A stretch of DNA of 64,000 nucleotides from Plumapathes pennacea (lineage: Eukaryota; Cnidaria; Anthozoa; Antipatharia; Myriopathidae): positions 12,023,591 to 12,087,590 of the forward strand of contig OZ038469.1 of NCBI GenBank assembly GCA_964036295.1, given 5' to 3'. The position numbers were made by a program, and so were the translations under genes. How positions within the stretch are numbered: position 1 is the first letter of the stretch; the number at the start of each line of letters is the position of its first letter. The notes under the pieces were generated by a model that was not told where the DNA came from, ran no database searches, and saw only the letters and a list, made by a program, of their open reading frames with translations. Below are positions 11,209 to 22,651 of this stretch, piece by piece.

Positions 11209-11282
11209 AGTCCTTGTGAACAAATACAAGCCAATGCGGAGAGTTCCCTGTTCGCCTTGGCTTGTATTTGTTCACAAGGACT
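11209..11282. other. Perfect 26-bp hairpin with 22-base loop
   Basis: The arm at 11210-11234 (starting GTCCTTGTGAACAAATACAA) is exactly complementary to 11257-11281, with one more pair outside. The loop is 11235-11256. It lies between the HAP2 and TADA2B poly(A) signals. The size fits a pre-miRNA-like foldback or a very young inverted duplication. Confidence 0.7.
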
Positions 11283-11497
11283 CTTTTTGTGCATATTTTG
11301 AGGGACGACGTATTTTTGGTGTGCTGTGGGGGGTATATTTGCGGAATTTTTCCTCAATTTTATCGTCGTATGCGACTTTCTTACGACACGAATCGCAAGA
11401 AAGTGTATCAGACATTGTGAGAACTATGAGATTAAATTAGCTTTGATCTGAGCAAAGTATCAAAAGCCAAGTTCTCCTTGCCGTATGATATATATTT

Positions 11498-11503
11498 TTT
11501 ATT
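11498..11503 (-). terminator. Candidate poly(A) signal for TADA2B
   Basis: TTTATT on the plus strand gives AATAAA on the minus strand, about 480 bases beyond the TADA2B stop. Confidence 0.45.
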
Positions 11504-11600
11504 GAGACTGAAGGAGAGAATTGAGGTTGATCTTTCTTAAGAGTAAAGGGTTAAGATCGGTTGATGAGAGAAGTAGAAGGTTTAGAAAGTCTAGAGTCCA

Positions 11601-11626
11601 CAGGCAGCCCAATCTTGTCATTCAGT

Positions 11627-11675
<49 letters not shown>

Positions 11676-11822
11676 CGAAAATGATTAAAAAATACTGAAC
11701 TCATCTTGTTCCTTGTGGTGTTTTATACCTCGTGTGCTAATTTTCAAGGCCGATGTGAGCAATTCTGAGAGATGTTTCGTCTGTTGGTAACTGAATGACT
11801 CACAACAAGATTGGGCTGCCTG
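11601..11822. repeat. Inverted repeat in TADA2B 3' UTR
   Basis: CAGGCAGCCCAATCTTGT at 11601-11618 is the exact reverse complement of 11805-11822. The match continues into CATTCAGTTA / TAACTGAATG with a short insertion. An (AT)n and poly(T) tract sits between the arms. If the 3' UTR extends to 11498, the transcript would carry this hairpin. Confidence 0.7.
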
Positions 11823-11979
11823 TTTAGAGAGCCTGCAGAAAGAATGTCGAAAGAGTTTGACGGTCAATCGCTCAAAGAAGACTCCTACACTGCGACGAAA
11901 GTGTACAAGTCACGTGGACGAAGACTCGTTGAATTGGCGTCAATCGGCGAGCAACTTGTCCGAGACGAGTTGTCTGCGA

Positions 11980-13595
11980 CTACGCGGCAATCCAGCCACT
12001 TTCTTTCAAGAAGTTCATGATTAGTCTTCTGTGTGTCTTGTCCAGATTGGGCGGATAGCGCGTCTTTACTTGCACTCCCTGACGCCGCAGCAAGTTATCC
12101 TGCAAATGTGGCAGGAAAAATGAAAGCCATGTCACACGAGGCAATTTTCCTTGGAACTTGAGATAAGTTGCAGAAGAAACTGCGCGTGTGACACCCCCCT
12201 CTCTGCAGCTTGCAATGCGAGACAAGTAAGTTGAGCAGTCTTCTACTTTTCGCAACGTTGCGTGGTTTTGTTGCACCTCGTGACATGTACTTTGAAACTT
12301 GTCTGTTAATGCTGCCGTCAGCGTTTCAAGAGAAGCTGCAGGGGGAAATGCCTCGTGCGACATGGCCTGTCAACGACGCACGTACAGCGTTTGTGTTAGG
12401 GTGATGCTACATTGGTCGATTCGCAGCGATACGATGTTGCGCTAAAAATCATTGGAGGTGTAACACCCTAGTGCAAACGAATTTTCGCGATATTTGCAGT
12501 GCAAATGGCTCCTACAGTTATACGTTAGTTCCCCGGCGTGGAGCACGAGCAAACAAACGTTTCATTCAGTTCTCAGTGTGGATGTAGTTCGTTCGTTTCC
12601 GCGACTGCGTTTATCATTACAGTCGGGCTGGATGCTACATCTGAACGATTTTTAGAGCAACGTATCGTTGCAAATCGACCAGTGTAACATCGGTTTTACG
12701 ATACATTTACTCGACATTCTATCATAGATAATTAGTTTAGTAACAACGATCACCTGCCGTACCTTCAGTATAATGGTCTTAATTGTGAGGTAGAATCCGG
12801 GCTTCATTTGCATCGACGTACATAACTGTGGGTGAGAAACAACATTGGTTTGGTTAACGTGAAACCTTGTCCTGTTTCGTTCTTTCTTCACTTAAGTAAT
12901 ATCTGTGACATGGCAACAGAAAGTTAGAGTGCAGTTTTCCGACGTCTTTCGTAAAACCAAAACCAAAGTAAGTAATTACATCTCCAAGCCAAGAAACAGT
13001 TGGAGGAAACGCCATCGCTATTTTCTTGCTTTTGTTAAAAGATCACAACAAATTTGGTATAGCGCAAATATCATATCTCCAGTAATCTTCAAATGCGCGC
13101 TTTATGGTACACATTCGCAGCACCGCTCGGCCACCTGACCATCCGATCTTTCGGCTCCACATACCTGTTTTTCTCTCTGAGAGAGCAAATGCTGCCCGCT
13201 AAACGACTTCAGTTCTTCTGCGAAGTTTGAAGTGGAACCCGAGGTTTCTAAACAAATAGAAGAAAATAGAAAACGATGTGAAATGACTTTTTTCGGAGAT
13301 GAGTTCGGGGCGAAACTAAACTTGTCATAACTTTTGTTAAAGACTGCGCCACGCCGCCAATTAGGGACCCGTAAATCAAATGATAATCCTAAACATACCC
13401 TCCGACTCGTTTGCAAATACGACTATCAGCTTTATTTAATCTGAAAGTGTTATGTATCTGTTTTACCAACGATTTATTAGAGTTTTTCTGAGTTCGTTTG
13501 TTTTGGGAAATAAACCAGGCTCTCATTTTTTTTAATCCGTTGATCTCGTCCTACCTTTGTCGTCAGTAGTTTTTCCATCGTTAGATACTCTGAAA

Positions 13596-13631
<36 letters not shown>

Positions 13632-15860
13632 ACATCTTTACCAAAGAAAAAAAGAATGTAAATCTTTCACAACCACTAACAAGATAAAACAGAAAAAAAT
13701 GGAGTAAGAGCCCGCGGCCTGCAGAAGAAGACATAAAAAGTCCTCAAACGGTGCTTACTCGGTTTTCTTTCCTAAAGAGACGTTCGTTCTTCGTGGCTGC
13801 GATCCGCCCTGAAAACCAGAGGAGTCGGGGACAATTTACTACTCAGTACAAAACACACGGCGCACTTCAGTTTAAAACCGCGCGAATCACTTTTGTACTC
13901 ACCATCTTGCGTTTATTTTCTTTTTTCCTTTCCCTTCTGAGCCGCAGTTCGTCGAATTCTTGACACGCTGAGGTAGTGAAATCAGATTAATCAGTGAACA
14001 CCGAAACGCCGCTTGCAATAACACAAAAAAAGCAGCCACCTCTGACAGAATTTGCACTATAATAAATTTCGGACCGGAAAGACTCACCGGAAAGCTTCGT
14101 GATGCCATTCCTCCTGCAGCGTACCAGCTCTTTAATGCGATTCTTTAATTCCTTTTCTCCTGTAGCAGACAGTGATTCAATAGTAAATTCTTCTTACGAC
14201 ATTCATACTGTCTCTTCAAAAATTAAAGGAGAGTTTGTATTTTAATAAATTCAGAGTTTATACAAGGTTTGAAAACTTACTCGAGTGATCCGTCAAAAAT
14301 GTTTCCCACTCGTTTGCCGACTTGAACCTGGCAAATACGCGCGTCGCGTCACGAAATTCCCTACAAAACAACAGCACGATTAGAATGTCTTTTACTTCGT
14401 CATCACGCGCAGATACGAGAAAAGAGGAAACCATATCTCGAGAAAAGAGGAACACTCGCGTGGCGGTGATCTCCGCAAAAGCAACAACACAATTTATCAC
14501 TACGCGCAGACTTACTTCCAGCGATAAGAGATTATCAAAAAATCGTTTACTATTTTAGCTACGCCACACCTTGTTATACAGGTGCACGGCACATATCTGG
14601 TATAAATATAGAGCCTCAATGGCTGACCGACAGAAATAGTTCATGATTAAGAGGAAAGGGTCTCTTGAGCTGTATCTTGATTCGGTTCCCCTCTGATAAA
14701 CTTCTTTTTAAAAACTGCTTCAACAATTACATTCGACAAACATTTGCAAACACTGGCTTTCTGCACGTTAAGGTCGCGTTGTGTACCCTCTCGAACTTGA
14801 TGCGGCCGTACCAGCAAAAAAGAAAAGAAAAGAAAAAAAAAAACTCCTGGTTAATGTTCTCGCAACAACACAAAGCAGCTTACCTATCTTCCTTGCTGTA
14901 TCGTCTTCGCAAAGCTGATAACGAACAAAGAGATATCGCCGATTCAGTAGACAAGCGAACGGCCGTGGAAGTCTATATGCAACTCGCACTGTATATAATG
15001 CAACTAGTTCCTATATATCGTATCAACTGAAAAAGCTGCTAAGAAAGAGAAAGATTGAATTAGAAAACTATGCCATAGCATAAAAGAATTCATGTTCGCC
15101 ACCACGTACATACCGATAAGCTTGTGTTTACTTGCAATCAGTCCATGTCGTCTGGCAATTCTGAAAGACAAACAATTGATACAAGCTCTTTCGTTATCAC
15201 TTTTTCTTGGCTGAGGGTCTTGATCAATTGCTTGAGCTCCGTAACGAATATTGACCTCCTGTCCTGGTTCGGCAGTAATGTTTGATTTGTATTCTGACAG
15301 TATGTGAAAGCGAGAAATTAATTGAGACTTACTCTTTTCTATGTTGTCTCTCTTTTAATCTTCTGTGGTACATGTCGATCTGGGCCATTTTTAAATCTGT
15401 GAAAACAGTAAGAATACACTGCAGTTGATCAAATCGAGCCCCGGTTAACCAAACTATTGGAAATATGCACCTCGATACTTAATGTTCATGACTCTTGCTT
15501 GAACCGTACCCACCCAGAGGTCATGCTCACGCAGAAAACCTGACGACTTTACGCGGGAAAACCCAACAATGCGCAATTTTCTAGCAGGAGTGCGTTTCTA
15601 GTACGCAGTTGATTGGGTTTGGGGTCTCCTTTTTCGCTATTTACACGGAAACAGAAACAGGAGCAATTTGAAAACTATCCAACTTTGTGACATTGTTCTC
15701 GAATCGATGCATTTTTATTACAATTTTGGTCCGTTTTCGCACTTGGGTGAATAATAATTATTCAATATAATTCAAAATAATTATTATTCTATCCCTTCTG
15801 CCTTTGAATTTTATTATTATTATTATTATTATTATAATTATAATTATTATTATAATTATA

Positions 15861-15896
<36 letters not shown>

Positions 15897-18800
15897 ATTA
15901 TTATTATTATTATTTCACCTATACGCAATTTTAGGATCAACATACCCTTTTCAAAATTTAGGGCAACGACCACTGCCCACCGATCTAAGCAATGACAACT
16001 GTAACATCCAATAATTAATTTCGCGTATTTACTGGGTTAATGCGTCAAGAAAAAAAAAGCAACATTTTTACTGTTCCCCTTTCAATGCCGAAGGCAAAAA
16101 TGACTCAACCAAAAAAATGTCATGTACCTATTTCAATGTCATCATCATCTGCACCAAACTGCAGGCCACTAATCAAGGTGTCTGCTTCATTATCATACTC
16201 CTGTGAGGCAAACATACAGTCAACAGTTAGAAACATTGTCATTTAAGATAGAGGCCAGACTACTGTATCACAAACTTATTAGCAACCCAGTCAAGTTAAA
16301 ATAATATTTGCACCAAGCACTCACCCTTTCGAAGTCATCTCTCAAAGGCATGTAGCCAAGCTCCTGTTGCTCTGCTGTGTTCAGCTCTGGTGGCTCAGGA
16401 GGGTGTAAGAGAGTCGGCGAAAGCAATTCTGTGTTATGAAAATCGTCATTGTGAAAGTGTTAAATCAGTGTAGTCAGTCAAGACTAAAACAAGTAAAACT
16501 TGGGTCCCAGGGGGAGTTGCCCTAAGTAAGGTCATTTAAATAATTTTGTAATCTGGAGTCCAACCTTGGGCCTTTTTAACAGTCAGATTTTATTTTTAAT
16601 AATGTATGACTCAAGTCATTTAACCAAACTATACTAAATACATGTGCCAGTTAATCACAGAGCTATCAGGTCTGGCAGTAGGAAAAATCACTTGACCAAC
16701 CAGCATTACTTACAGATAATATTATTATGTAGCTGACTGTTTGCTGCCAATATTGTTATGCACACAGTCATAGTGGCCCAGATAACAAATTGCAAAAATG
16801 TAGAAAAACCCAAAGCAATCCCACAATATTACTTGACTCAACAGTCTTCAGAAAGTTACCACTCCATCTTTCAGTTGAGTATCGGATGAATCATATAGCC
16901 CACCTTGATCCGGGTGTTGAGTGTGATCCACAATTTTGTTAACAAATGGAGGTACCGTAACTGAAAAGTGTGTAATTAAACCAGGTATCAAATATAGCTA
17001 GACTTAAGCCAACTGAACGTAACTGAAGCACTTTCAACACGCTCACTGTTTCAGGAGTGTTAAAGTGCACATAAGCCCCAAAATGATATCTTTACAATCG
17101 AATCTACATGACGGAAATATGTTGACTATTAGAATAAGTCTGCGTTTTAACGCTGCGCCTTTGAGCTATAAAGGTTTATATTTTGAATATGGTAATGACG
17201 TGACGTCAAAGAAGGAACAATTTATTATACAAAATCTTGTTGGCAGAGATAATTGACATTTTATCAAGGTCCATTTTATATTTGAATTCTGTGTAAATGA
17301 TTTTACCAAATATTTTGTATGAATCTGGAAACAGTTCCAATCACGAAGAGAAAGAAATAACATTGAATTACTCCTTTGACGTCACGTCATTACCATATTC
17401 GAAATATAAACCTCTATAACTTATAGGCACAATGTTGAAACACAGAAATAATCTAATAGTCAACTATTTACTTTATGTAGAATCGATTGTGAAGATATCA
17501 TTTTTGGGCTTATGTGCACTTTAAACATCAAATTACTCCCTCAGCCTCTCGATCACCAGAGATATAATCATGACAGTAAGGAGAACTTGGATTTTGATAC
17601 TTTTCTTAGATGAATACTGATTGGTCAATCCATATTTAGGTGAGTGTGCACTTTGAGCTTGGGAGTGAAAGGGTAAAATGTATCACATCTTTAGCTGTTC
17701 ATTATTTCACCAAATGGCAGTTTTGAAATGAATGCAACCCTTACCTCTTCCAATCTTTCCATCAATGTATAAATCATTGTAATGTTCAGCAGTTTCTATG
17801 GAAGAGTGAAAACACCATGAGAACAATATTCAGAGGCCCATGCAGTTGGACATCTTGGCCAAAAAGAGTGCAGGGTCACAAATTAAACTAAAGCATCAGC
17901 AGAACCCCTCTACCAAAAATTTAGCTGAGTACTTCCCCACCCTGACCCAGGGCACAAATACACAAGCAGTGTGATGTCTGAATGTGTCATTTGTTTTCCT
18001 AATCATATAACAATTCTCACTGGTAACAGAAGACACAGCTTCTGTAGTGTTCACAGGGGCATGCAGGGTTACCTGACATCAAATAGTATCCATATCTCTC
18101 CTTACCTTCCACTGTTTTAGTAGCTATATGATCAGCAATATCATCCCTGAAAACAGAAGTAAAGCATTCATCATATGCTAAACTTCTTGCAAACTAATGA
18201 AATTGCTCTGATGAAGGGATAATACTCAAACATCAGCTATTAACCGTGATATTCAACTTGTCCATCAACCACATGATTAAAAGTTTCTCAGCTATTTGCA
18301 GCCCAAAACGCACAGGGACTAAAGCACATATTCCATATATTTCCATAAATATCTTGACTACACCATTTCCCCTCATATTTATTTTGTAAAGAAATTGCAA
18401 TCACCCAGGGCAATAAACTCAGTGAACTCCCTCTAAGGCAGACATCCTCGGCAAAATATTTAGTGTCCGCCTTAGGATGGTGTCCCCCTTAGGGAGAGTT
18501 CAGTTACAGAGTAACAAGTAAAAATCGGCAAAGACCAAATCTGCATGCTGTCCACTTTAGAGAGGTGGCTGCTCAGAGAGAGTTGACTGCATATTTATTT
18601 AAAAAGAATAGTTTAGAAAATAATATGATGCAATTTATATTAGGACAGACCAGTTTCCATAGCCATGCTGCTCAATAGCATCCAGTAGGAGTGACTCTTC
18701 TTCAGCTGTCCACTCAGATTGAAACATCGGAAATGTTCCTCCATCCTATAAAATGATATGAAATGGATACATGCAGGAACATGATTTTGACAGAGAATGT

Positions 18801-19986
18801 TTTAGTGTTGGTTCATGCAAGTGATTCAGAAATTAATCATTCTCTATATTGCTGTTGGCAGGCTGGAGTAAGTACCTCTTATTGGGGGTGTGACGTTCCT
18901 ATGGGCAAATGATATCCTTTTACAGATTTGAAAAATTCAACTATTCTCTTCCAATTTGGTCAAGACAAAAGCTTACACATTCCGTCCATATTTTTTTAAT
19001 CCTTAGCTCCCCAAGAAAGGATTTGGTGAATTCAAAATCAGAGATGCCAATCCCAGAACTATTCAGGCAGAAGAATTTGGCCAGGGTTCTAGGGTCCACT
19101 CAGTCAAATGGTGTGGCCTTGTGGAGGGTGGGGTGGGGTGGGTGAAGGTTGACAAATGCCGTTTCAGAGCTGAGGAACCTTAGAAAACACAGTGAGCCTA
19201 AATTACGCCTTTTAGCACTTCTTACAAGACTTTTTGTTCCACAGTCAGCTTTTATTTCAAGGGTAGAAGCCCTGCCAAAATATGCTCTTGATCACGGAAA
19301 GAGGGAGATAGGACTTCAGACTTATGTGGGAAAATTTTCACATCATACGGGAGACTGATGTGAGTTCGCAGGTGAGCGGGAGATAAGGCACTTATGTGGG
19401 AGACTCCCCCATAAAGTGGAAGAGTTGGCATTTCTGGGATTTGGATTTGTCCAAAGAAATACCAATACTAACCTTTAGGATCAGAAATACCTTTCTTTAG
19501 AACAAAGAAAGAATTATTTATAGGGCCTTGATATTGAGGCTATGGTAACAAAATGTTTAAAGTTGTTGAAGCAAATCAGCATTTTAGTAGATTTGACTTG
19601 CTTCGCGCGCAAACAGGCGTCCCATAATTGGTCACGTGACTTACTATCAATTGATATTTGTGTTCTCTTTTATGTTGACCCATTTCCGCTCCACAAGCAA
19701 AACACTGAAAAGAGAAAAAATGCGAACATAAAGAATATTTCAGGACGACAATTCCACATAAAAATCGCACTAGATTTTAGCAGCCGTGCGATAATGTCAT
19801 ACCTGTAAACACAAATCGAAATCTGTGCATTCCGCACACTTGACTCGAATTGAAGTGCAATCCGCTTGGCAATAATTGCAGTGATAGTTCCCAACACCTT
19901 TAAGAAGAAAACAAAACAACAGGTTCAAGGGATCAGAAACTGGAAACAGTGATTTTCGTTGTCTTTGTATTACCGTTGGCCGCCAT
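11980..19986 (-). CDS. TADA2B: Transcriptional adapter 2-beta (SAGA adaptor)
   Basis: ADA2b supports GCN5-type histone acetylation in the SAGA complex. Twenty coding exons, 5' to 3': 19986-19974, 19897-19803, 19704-19645, 18745-18651, 18146-18106, 17795-17745, 16960-16904, 16428-16325, 16200-16128, 15396-15333, 15160-15114, 14914-14884, 14360-14281, 14159-14088, 13967-13903, 13808-13759, 13589-13555, 13247-13165, 12825-12763 and 12099-11980. Every junction is GT..AG and the phases sum to 1299 bases, 432 residues plus stop, close to the usual animal length of about 420. Residues about 7-55 form a ZZ zinc finger (CNYC..CAEC..CFAC..H..H). A SANT/Myb domain follows (SEWTAEEESLLLDAIEQHGY). Then come the ADA2 hallmark GYMPLRDDFE..EYDNEADTLISGL, an RRLKERQHRK helix and RCRRNGITK. 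The C-terminal SWIRM domain ends NFLKESGWIAA. The start ATG sits in an AAAATGGCGG context. Several exons are tiny (13, 31 and 35 bases). Confidence 0.95.
12401..12693. repeat. MITE in TADA2B intron 19
   Basis: CTACATTGGTCGATTCGCAG, CGATACGATGTTGCGC and TAAAAATC on the left are mirrored by GATTTTTAGAGCAACGTATC and GTTGCAAATCGACCAGTGTA on the right, with diverged arms of about 45 bases. Confidence 0.75.
13597..13630. repeat. (AAAT)n microsatellite
   Basis: About eight AAAT units lie directly upstream (minus strand) of the TADA2B 35-base exon 13589-13555. They supply a T-rich acceptor tract on that strand. Confidence 0.9.
15812..15914. repeat. (ATT/TAA)n microsatellite
   Basis: Trinucleotide repeat of about 100 bases in a TADA2B intron. 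The polyisoleucine frames across it are not genes. Confidence 0.95.
17060..17523. repeat. Large foldback element in TADA2B intron 6
   Basis: Arms of about 150 bases: AAAGTGCACATAAGCCC at the left edge and GGGCTTATGTGCACTTT at the right edge. The inner ends read GGTAATGACGTGACGTCAAA and its inverse TTTGACGTCACGTCATTACC. A short unique centre separates them. Each arm carries a TGACGTCA (CRE) palindrome. Confidence 0.85.
18414..18592. repeat. MITE related to 5088-5262
   Basis: TGAACTCCCTCTAAGGCAGA and AGTGTCCGCCTTAGGATGGT with GGGAGAGTTCAG form an inverted pair, followed by a further GAGAGAGTTGACTGC end. Located in the TADA2B intron downstream (minus sense) of the SANT exon. Confidence 0.6.
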
Positions 19987-20110
19987 TTTGAATTGTTGAC
20001 GTTAAAATATCACGTGATCATTTCCCAGCATGCTGCGCTGTGTGAGGCATTTCGTATCTTTTTGCAGTGCGTTGCGGTCGCAACTCAAGGGAAGGTAAGT
20101 GCGTATATTG
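19987..20110 (-). promoter_or_regulatory. TADA2B promoter and 5' UTR
   Basis: Immediately upstream of the TADA2B ATG lie an E-box in ATCACGTGAT and TTTCCCAGCATGC, matching the core of the ZNF143-type promoter element. No TATA box is seen. On the plus strand a good donor (GGGAAG then GTAAGT at about 20094) suggests a divergent spliced transcript from the same region. That is inference. Confidence 0.5.
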
Positions 20111-20149
20111 TATTGTGCAGTTATTTGTCTTGTGCTTGTAAACTGTGTT

Positions 20150-20290
20150 ACATTAACTACTTAACACGACTATAGAATAAAGATCAGGTTATAAACATCC
20201 TGTGTAGTCTTCCTACTAGAAGATACGAGGAACTTTACATGGTGGCAGCGGGTGAACCTCAGAACATACTGAATGTCTCACAAGGAACAG
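20150..20290 (+). mobile_element. Possible LTR 3' end with tRNA-Leu-type primer site
   Basis: An AATAAA (about 20175) is followed some 60 bases later by CTTTACA and then TGGTGGCAGCGG at about 20238. That 12-mer is complementary to the 3' end expected of a leucine tRNA, the classic place and form of a retrotransposon primer-binding site. No gag/pol frame follows, so this would be a remnant only. A splice-acceptor reading (CCTACTAG) is an alternative. Confidence 0.3.
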
Positions 20291-20545
20291 ACCTAGCCCG
20301 ACGGAGAAGCGCCTAGCACAAGTGGAGCACCAGCGCAGTCGCTCCAAATCCCGTTTTTTTCTCGCGTTATCCGGCAGGTATGCTCTGGATAGCATATCAG
20401 CAACGTCCATCTGGCTTCCACGTTCATATCGTAAGTTTCTCTTCTTTTATTTGAGTATTTCCTAAATTATTTTGCGCCATCTAGATCCCCACTCAAACTC
20501 TTATAAAATGAAACTCGTTTCCAGGCCCCCTGAGCCTGGGTTGCC

Positions 20546-20727
20546 TGTTGGCCGCCATTTTGAATTGTTGACATTAAAATATCACGTGACCATTTCCCAG
20601 CATGCTGCACTGTGTGAGGCAGTTCGTATTTTTGTGCAGTGCGTTGCGGACGTAAACTCAGGGAAAAGGTACGTAAATGCACATATATTGTATTGTGCAG
20701 TTATTTGTCTTGTGCTTGTAAACTGGG
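20546..20727. repeat. Second copy of the TADA2B start/promoter segment
   Basis: This segment repeats 19975-20139 in the same orientation: GTTGGCCGCCATTTTGAATT, then AAAATATCACGTGA, CATTTCCCAGCATGCTG, TGTGTGAGGCA, and ending in TTGTCTTGTGCTTGTAAACT. It includes the reverse complement of the TADA2B initiator ATG and next codons, the E-box and the ZNF143-like core, with scattered substitutions. Confidence 0.85.
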
Positions 20728-21180
20728 CGAAAGTTCCAACGAAATGTTAACGTCAAACCTTAGGAGCTAAGTCGAACCACTCGTTCGGAAAACCGGGCAA
20801 CAACACGTTATTTTAACGTGTAGAACACGTGTTTTCAGAGTAGATGTCTCGAGGAACCCACGCGCTAAACCCGAACACAAACTAGAAATTAGGGTTTTTG
20901 AACTGTACTTGATTCTTTCCTAAGGACAGTGTAGTTCTGAATTTTCATATGGTAGGTCACGGATCACCGAACACCACTCAACATCTTGTTTCCAGGCTTC
21001 TCTCCTTTCCCTGCGGTATTTTATGCAACCTCTTCCACGTTGACCCTGAACTCCAAACAAGGATCAAGCAATCTTTATTTGCCCCAAGTATAGACAATAT
21101 TTTAGGGGAAGATTAGGAGAAGAGAGAGAACACGTTTTTCAATGGCAGGTTGATTGGAGCAAATTTTTTTTTTTGGCAGA

Positions 21181-22620
21181 AGTAAGGGACCGTCGACATA
21201 TTCACCACTTCCCCACTTAACGTCCATTGGATGTTTGGTGGGGGGGGGGGGGGGGGTCCGGATCGCCAAAAACATGGATGTTAGTGTGGGAACTTTGGGA
21301 ATTTTGGGGATAAAACCATAAGAGAGTCTTGTACAAAGGGTCTTGTACGAAGGTTACATTGTACACGCTATGTTATCAGAAATGACAAATTTTGCAATTT
21401 AAAGCCATGTCTGCACGTTGATTAAAGCTGTTTGGCACGTGTCGGTGCGAAATATTTAGCCTACATGAAGTACCTAGTGCGGTAATCCACTGGTCAGCGC
21501 AACATTGAGAGAAACATGGCGGTGTGGCAGTGATATGTGCACCCCCATACCCAGATCCCTAGTGAAATGTGCAACCCCGTACCCAGATTCCTAAAAAACA
21601 TGGCGCAGTGATATGTGCATCCCCAGTGATATCTGCACCCCCAAAATTCATGTTCAGTTTTGTAGTCTTAGCAGAAATTCTTCCAGTAGAGAAAGGTAAG
21701 ACAGTCACTGGTATAATAACGGCAAATTACGGGATGTATTGAGTAGATTTGTGTGCTTTGATTTAAAACTTAATAAAAATCCTTTGATACTTCAGTGTGT
21801 GAAGCAATTGCTTTTGGATTGCAAGAATATGTATTATCTTGGTCCATTGAATACATCAATTTGATTTCAATGCCAATACTTAGCAAAAAGCATCACAAAA
21901 ACTGGAACGATCCAACGAACTGTCACTTTATACTGTAAACATTGTTTCAACAATATTGCTTCCGCCAGTAGTTAAAAATCTGTTTTAACTTCAAGCATTG
22001 CTGCATACAGCTTCCAGCCTGCATGAAATGCATTTCCATTGGTACGATCTGCATGGTACGAGCTGCTCGCGGAATCCAACTGATATCACTTGCAGGTCCT
22101 GTGGAGAATCCCCTTTTGCTGCTTGGTGAAGCCATCTGGGGAACCGATTATCACCAATGTACTCTACATTTCATTGTACCTCAAAATATTCATCGCTAAC
22201 TTTATTTAGAGTCCACCTCTTGATGATTTGGTGAGAAATTTTTGAAAGTCGAAAGGATTTATGAGGTTTTATACCAGGGTGCACATATCACTGACTTGTT
22301 TTGAAGGGTGCACATATCACTAGGGATCTGGGTACGGGGGTGCACGTATCACTGCCACAGCGGCCTTGGCGATTCACCTCTCTCTTTGGATCGTTGGCAT
22401 AAAACAAGATTGCAAGTAGCCATAGGCTGTATGTGCACGTTTCCACATACCAGGTATGAAATAAATTCAATCATTTTCATCTGTTCAGAACTTTCTGGTC
22501 ACCATTCCTTCAGCTTTGGTATGTGTGTTATTTTTATGCTGTTTTTATGACCATGGGACAACAATATTATTAGTGGACGTAAAGCGGGGGACTGGTGAAT
22601 ATGTCGACGACCCCTAAATC
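21181..22620. mobile_element. Non-autonomous foldback transposon, ~1.4 kb
   Basis: GGGACCGTCGACATATTCAC and CACTTCCCCACTTAACGTCC at 21186-21226 are mirrored, with mismatches, by GGACGTAAAGCGGGGGACTG and GTGAATATGTCGACGACCCC at 22575-22614. A second inverted pair lies inside: GGCAGTGATATGTGCACCCC near 21527 against GGGTGCACGTATCACTGCC near 22340. The interior contains several GTGATATGTGCACCC words and no recognisable transposase. Confidence 0.7.
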
Positions 22621-22651
22621 CTCCACATTCTTGTTCAATATGTATAAGAGA

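Noticed and set aside
12095..12404. ORFs on both strands around the last TADA2B intron
   Set aside because: Only the segment 12099-11980 fits the SWIRM domain; the remainder is intron read-through or opposite-strand shadow.
15758..15995. Polyisoleucine ORFs on both strands
   Set aside because: They are translations of the (ATT/TAA) microsatellite.
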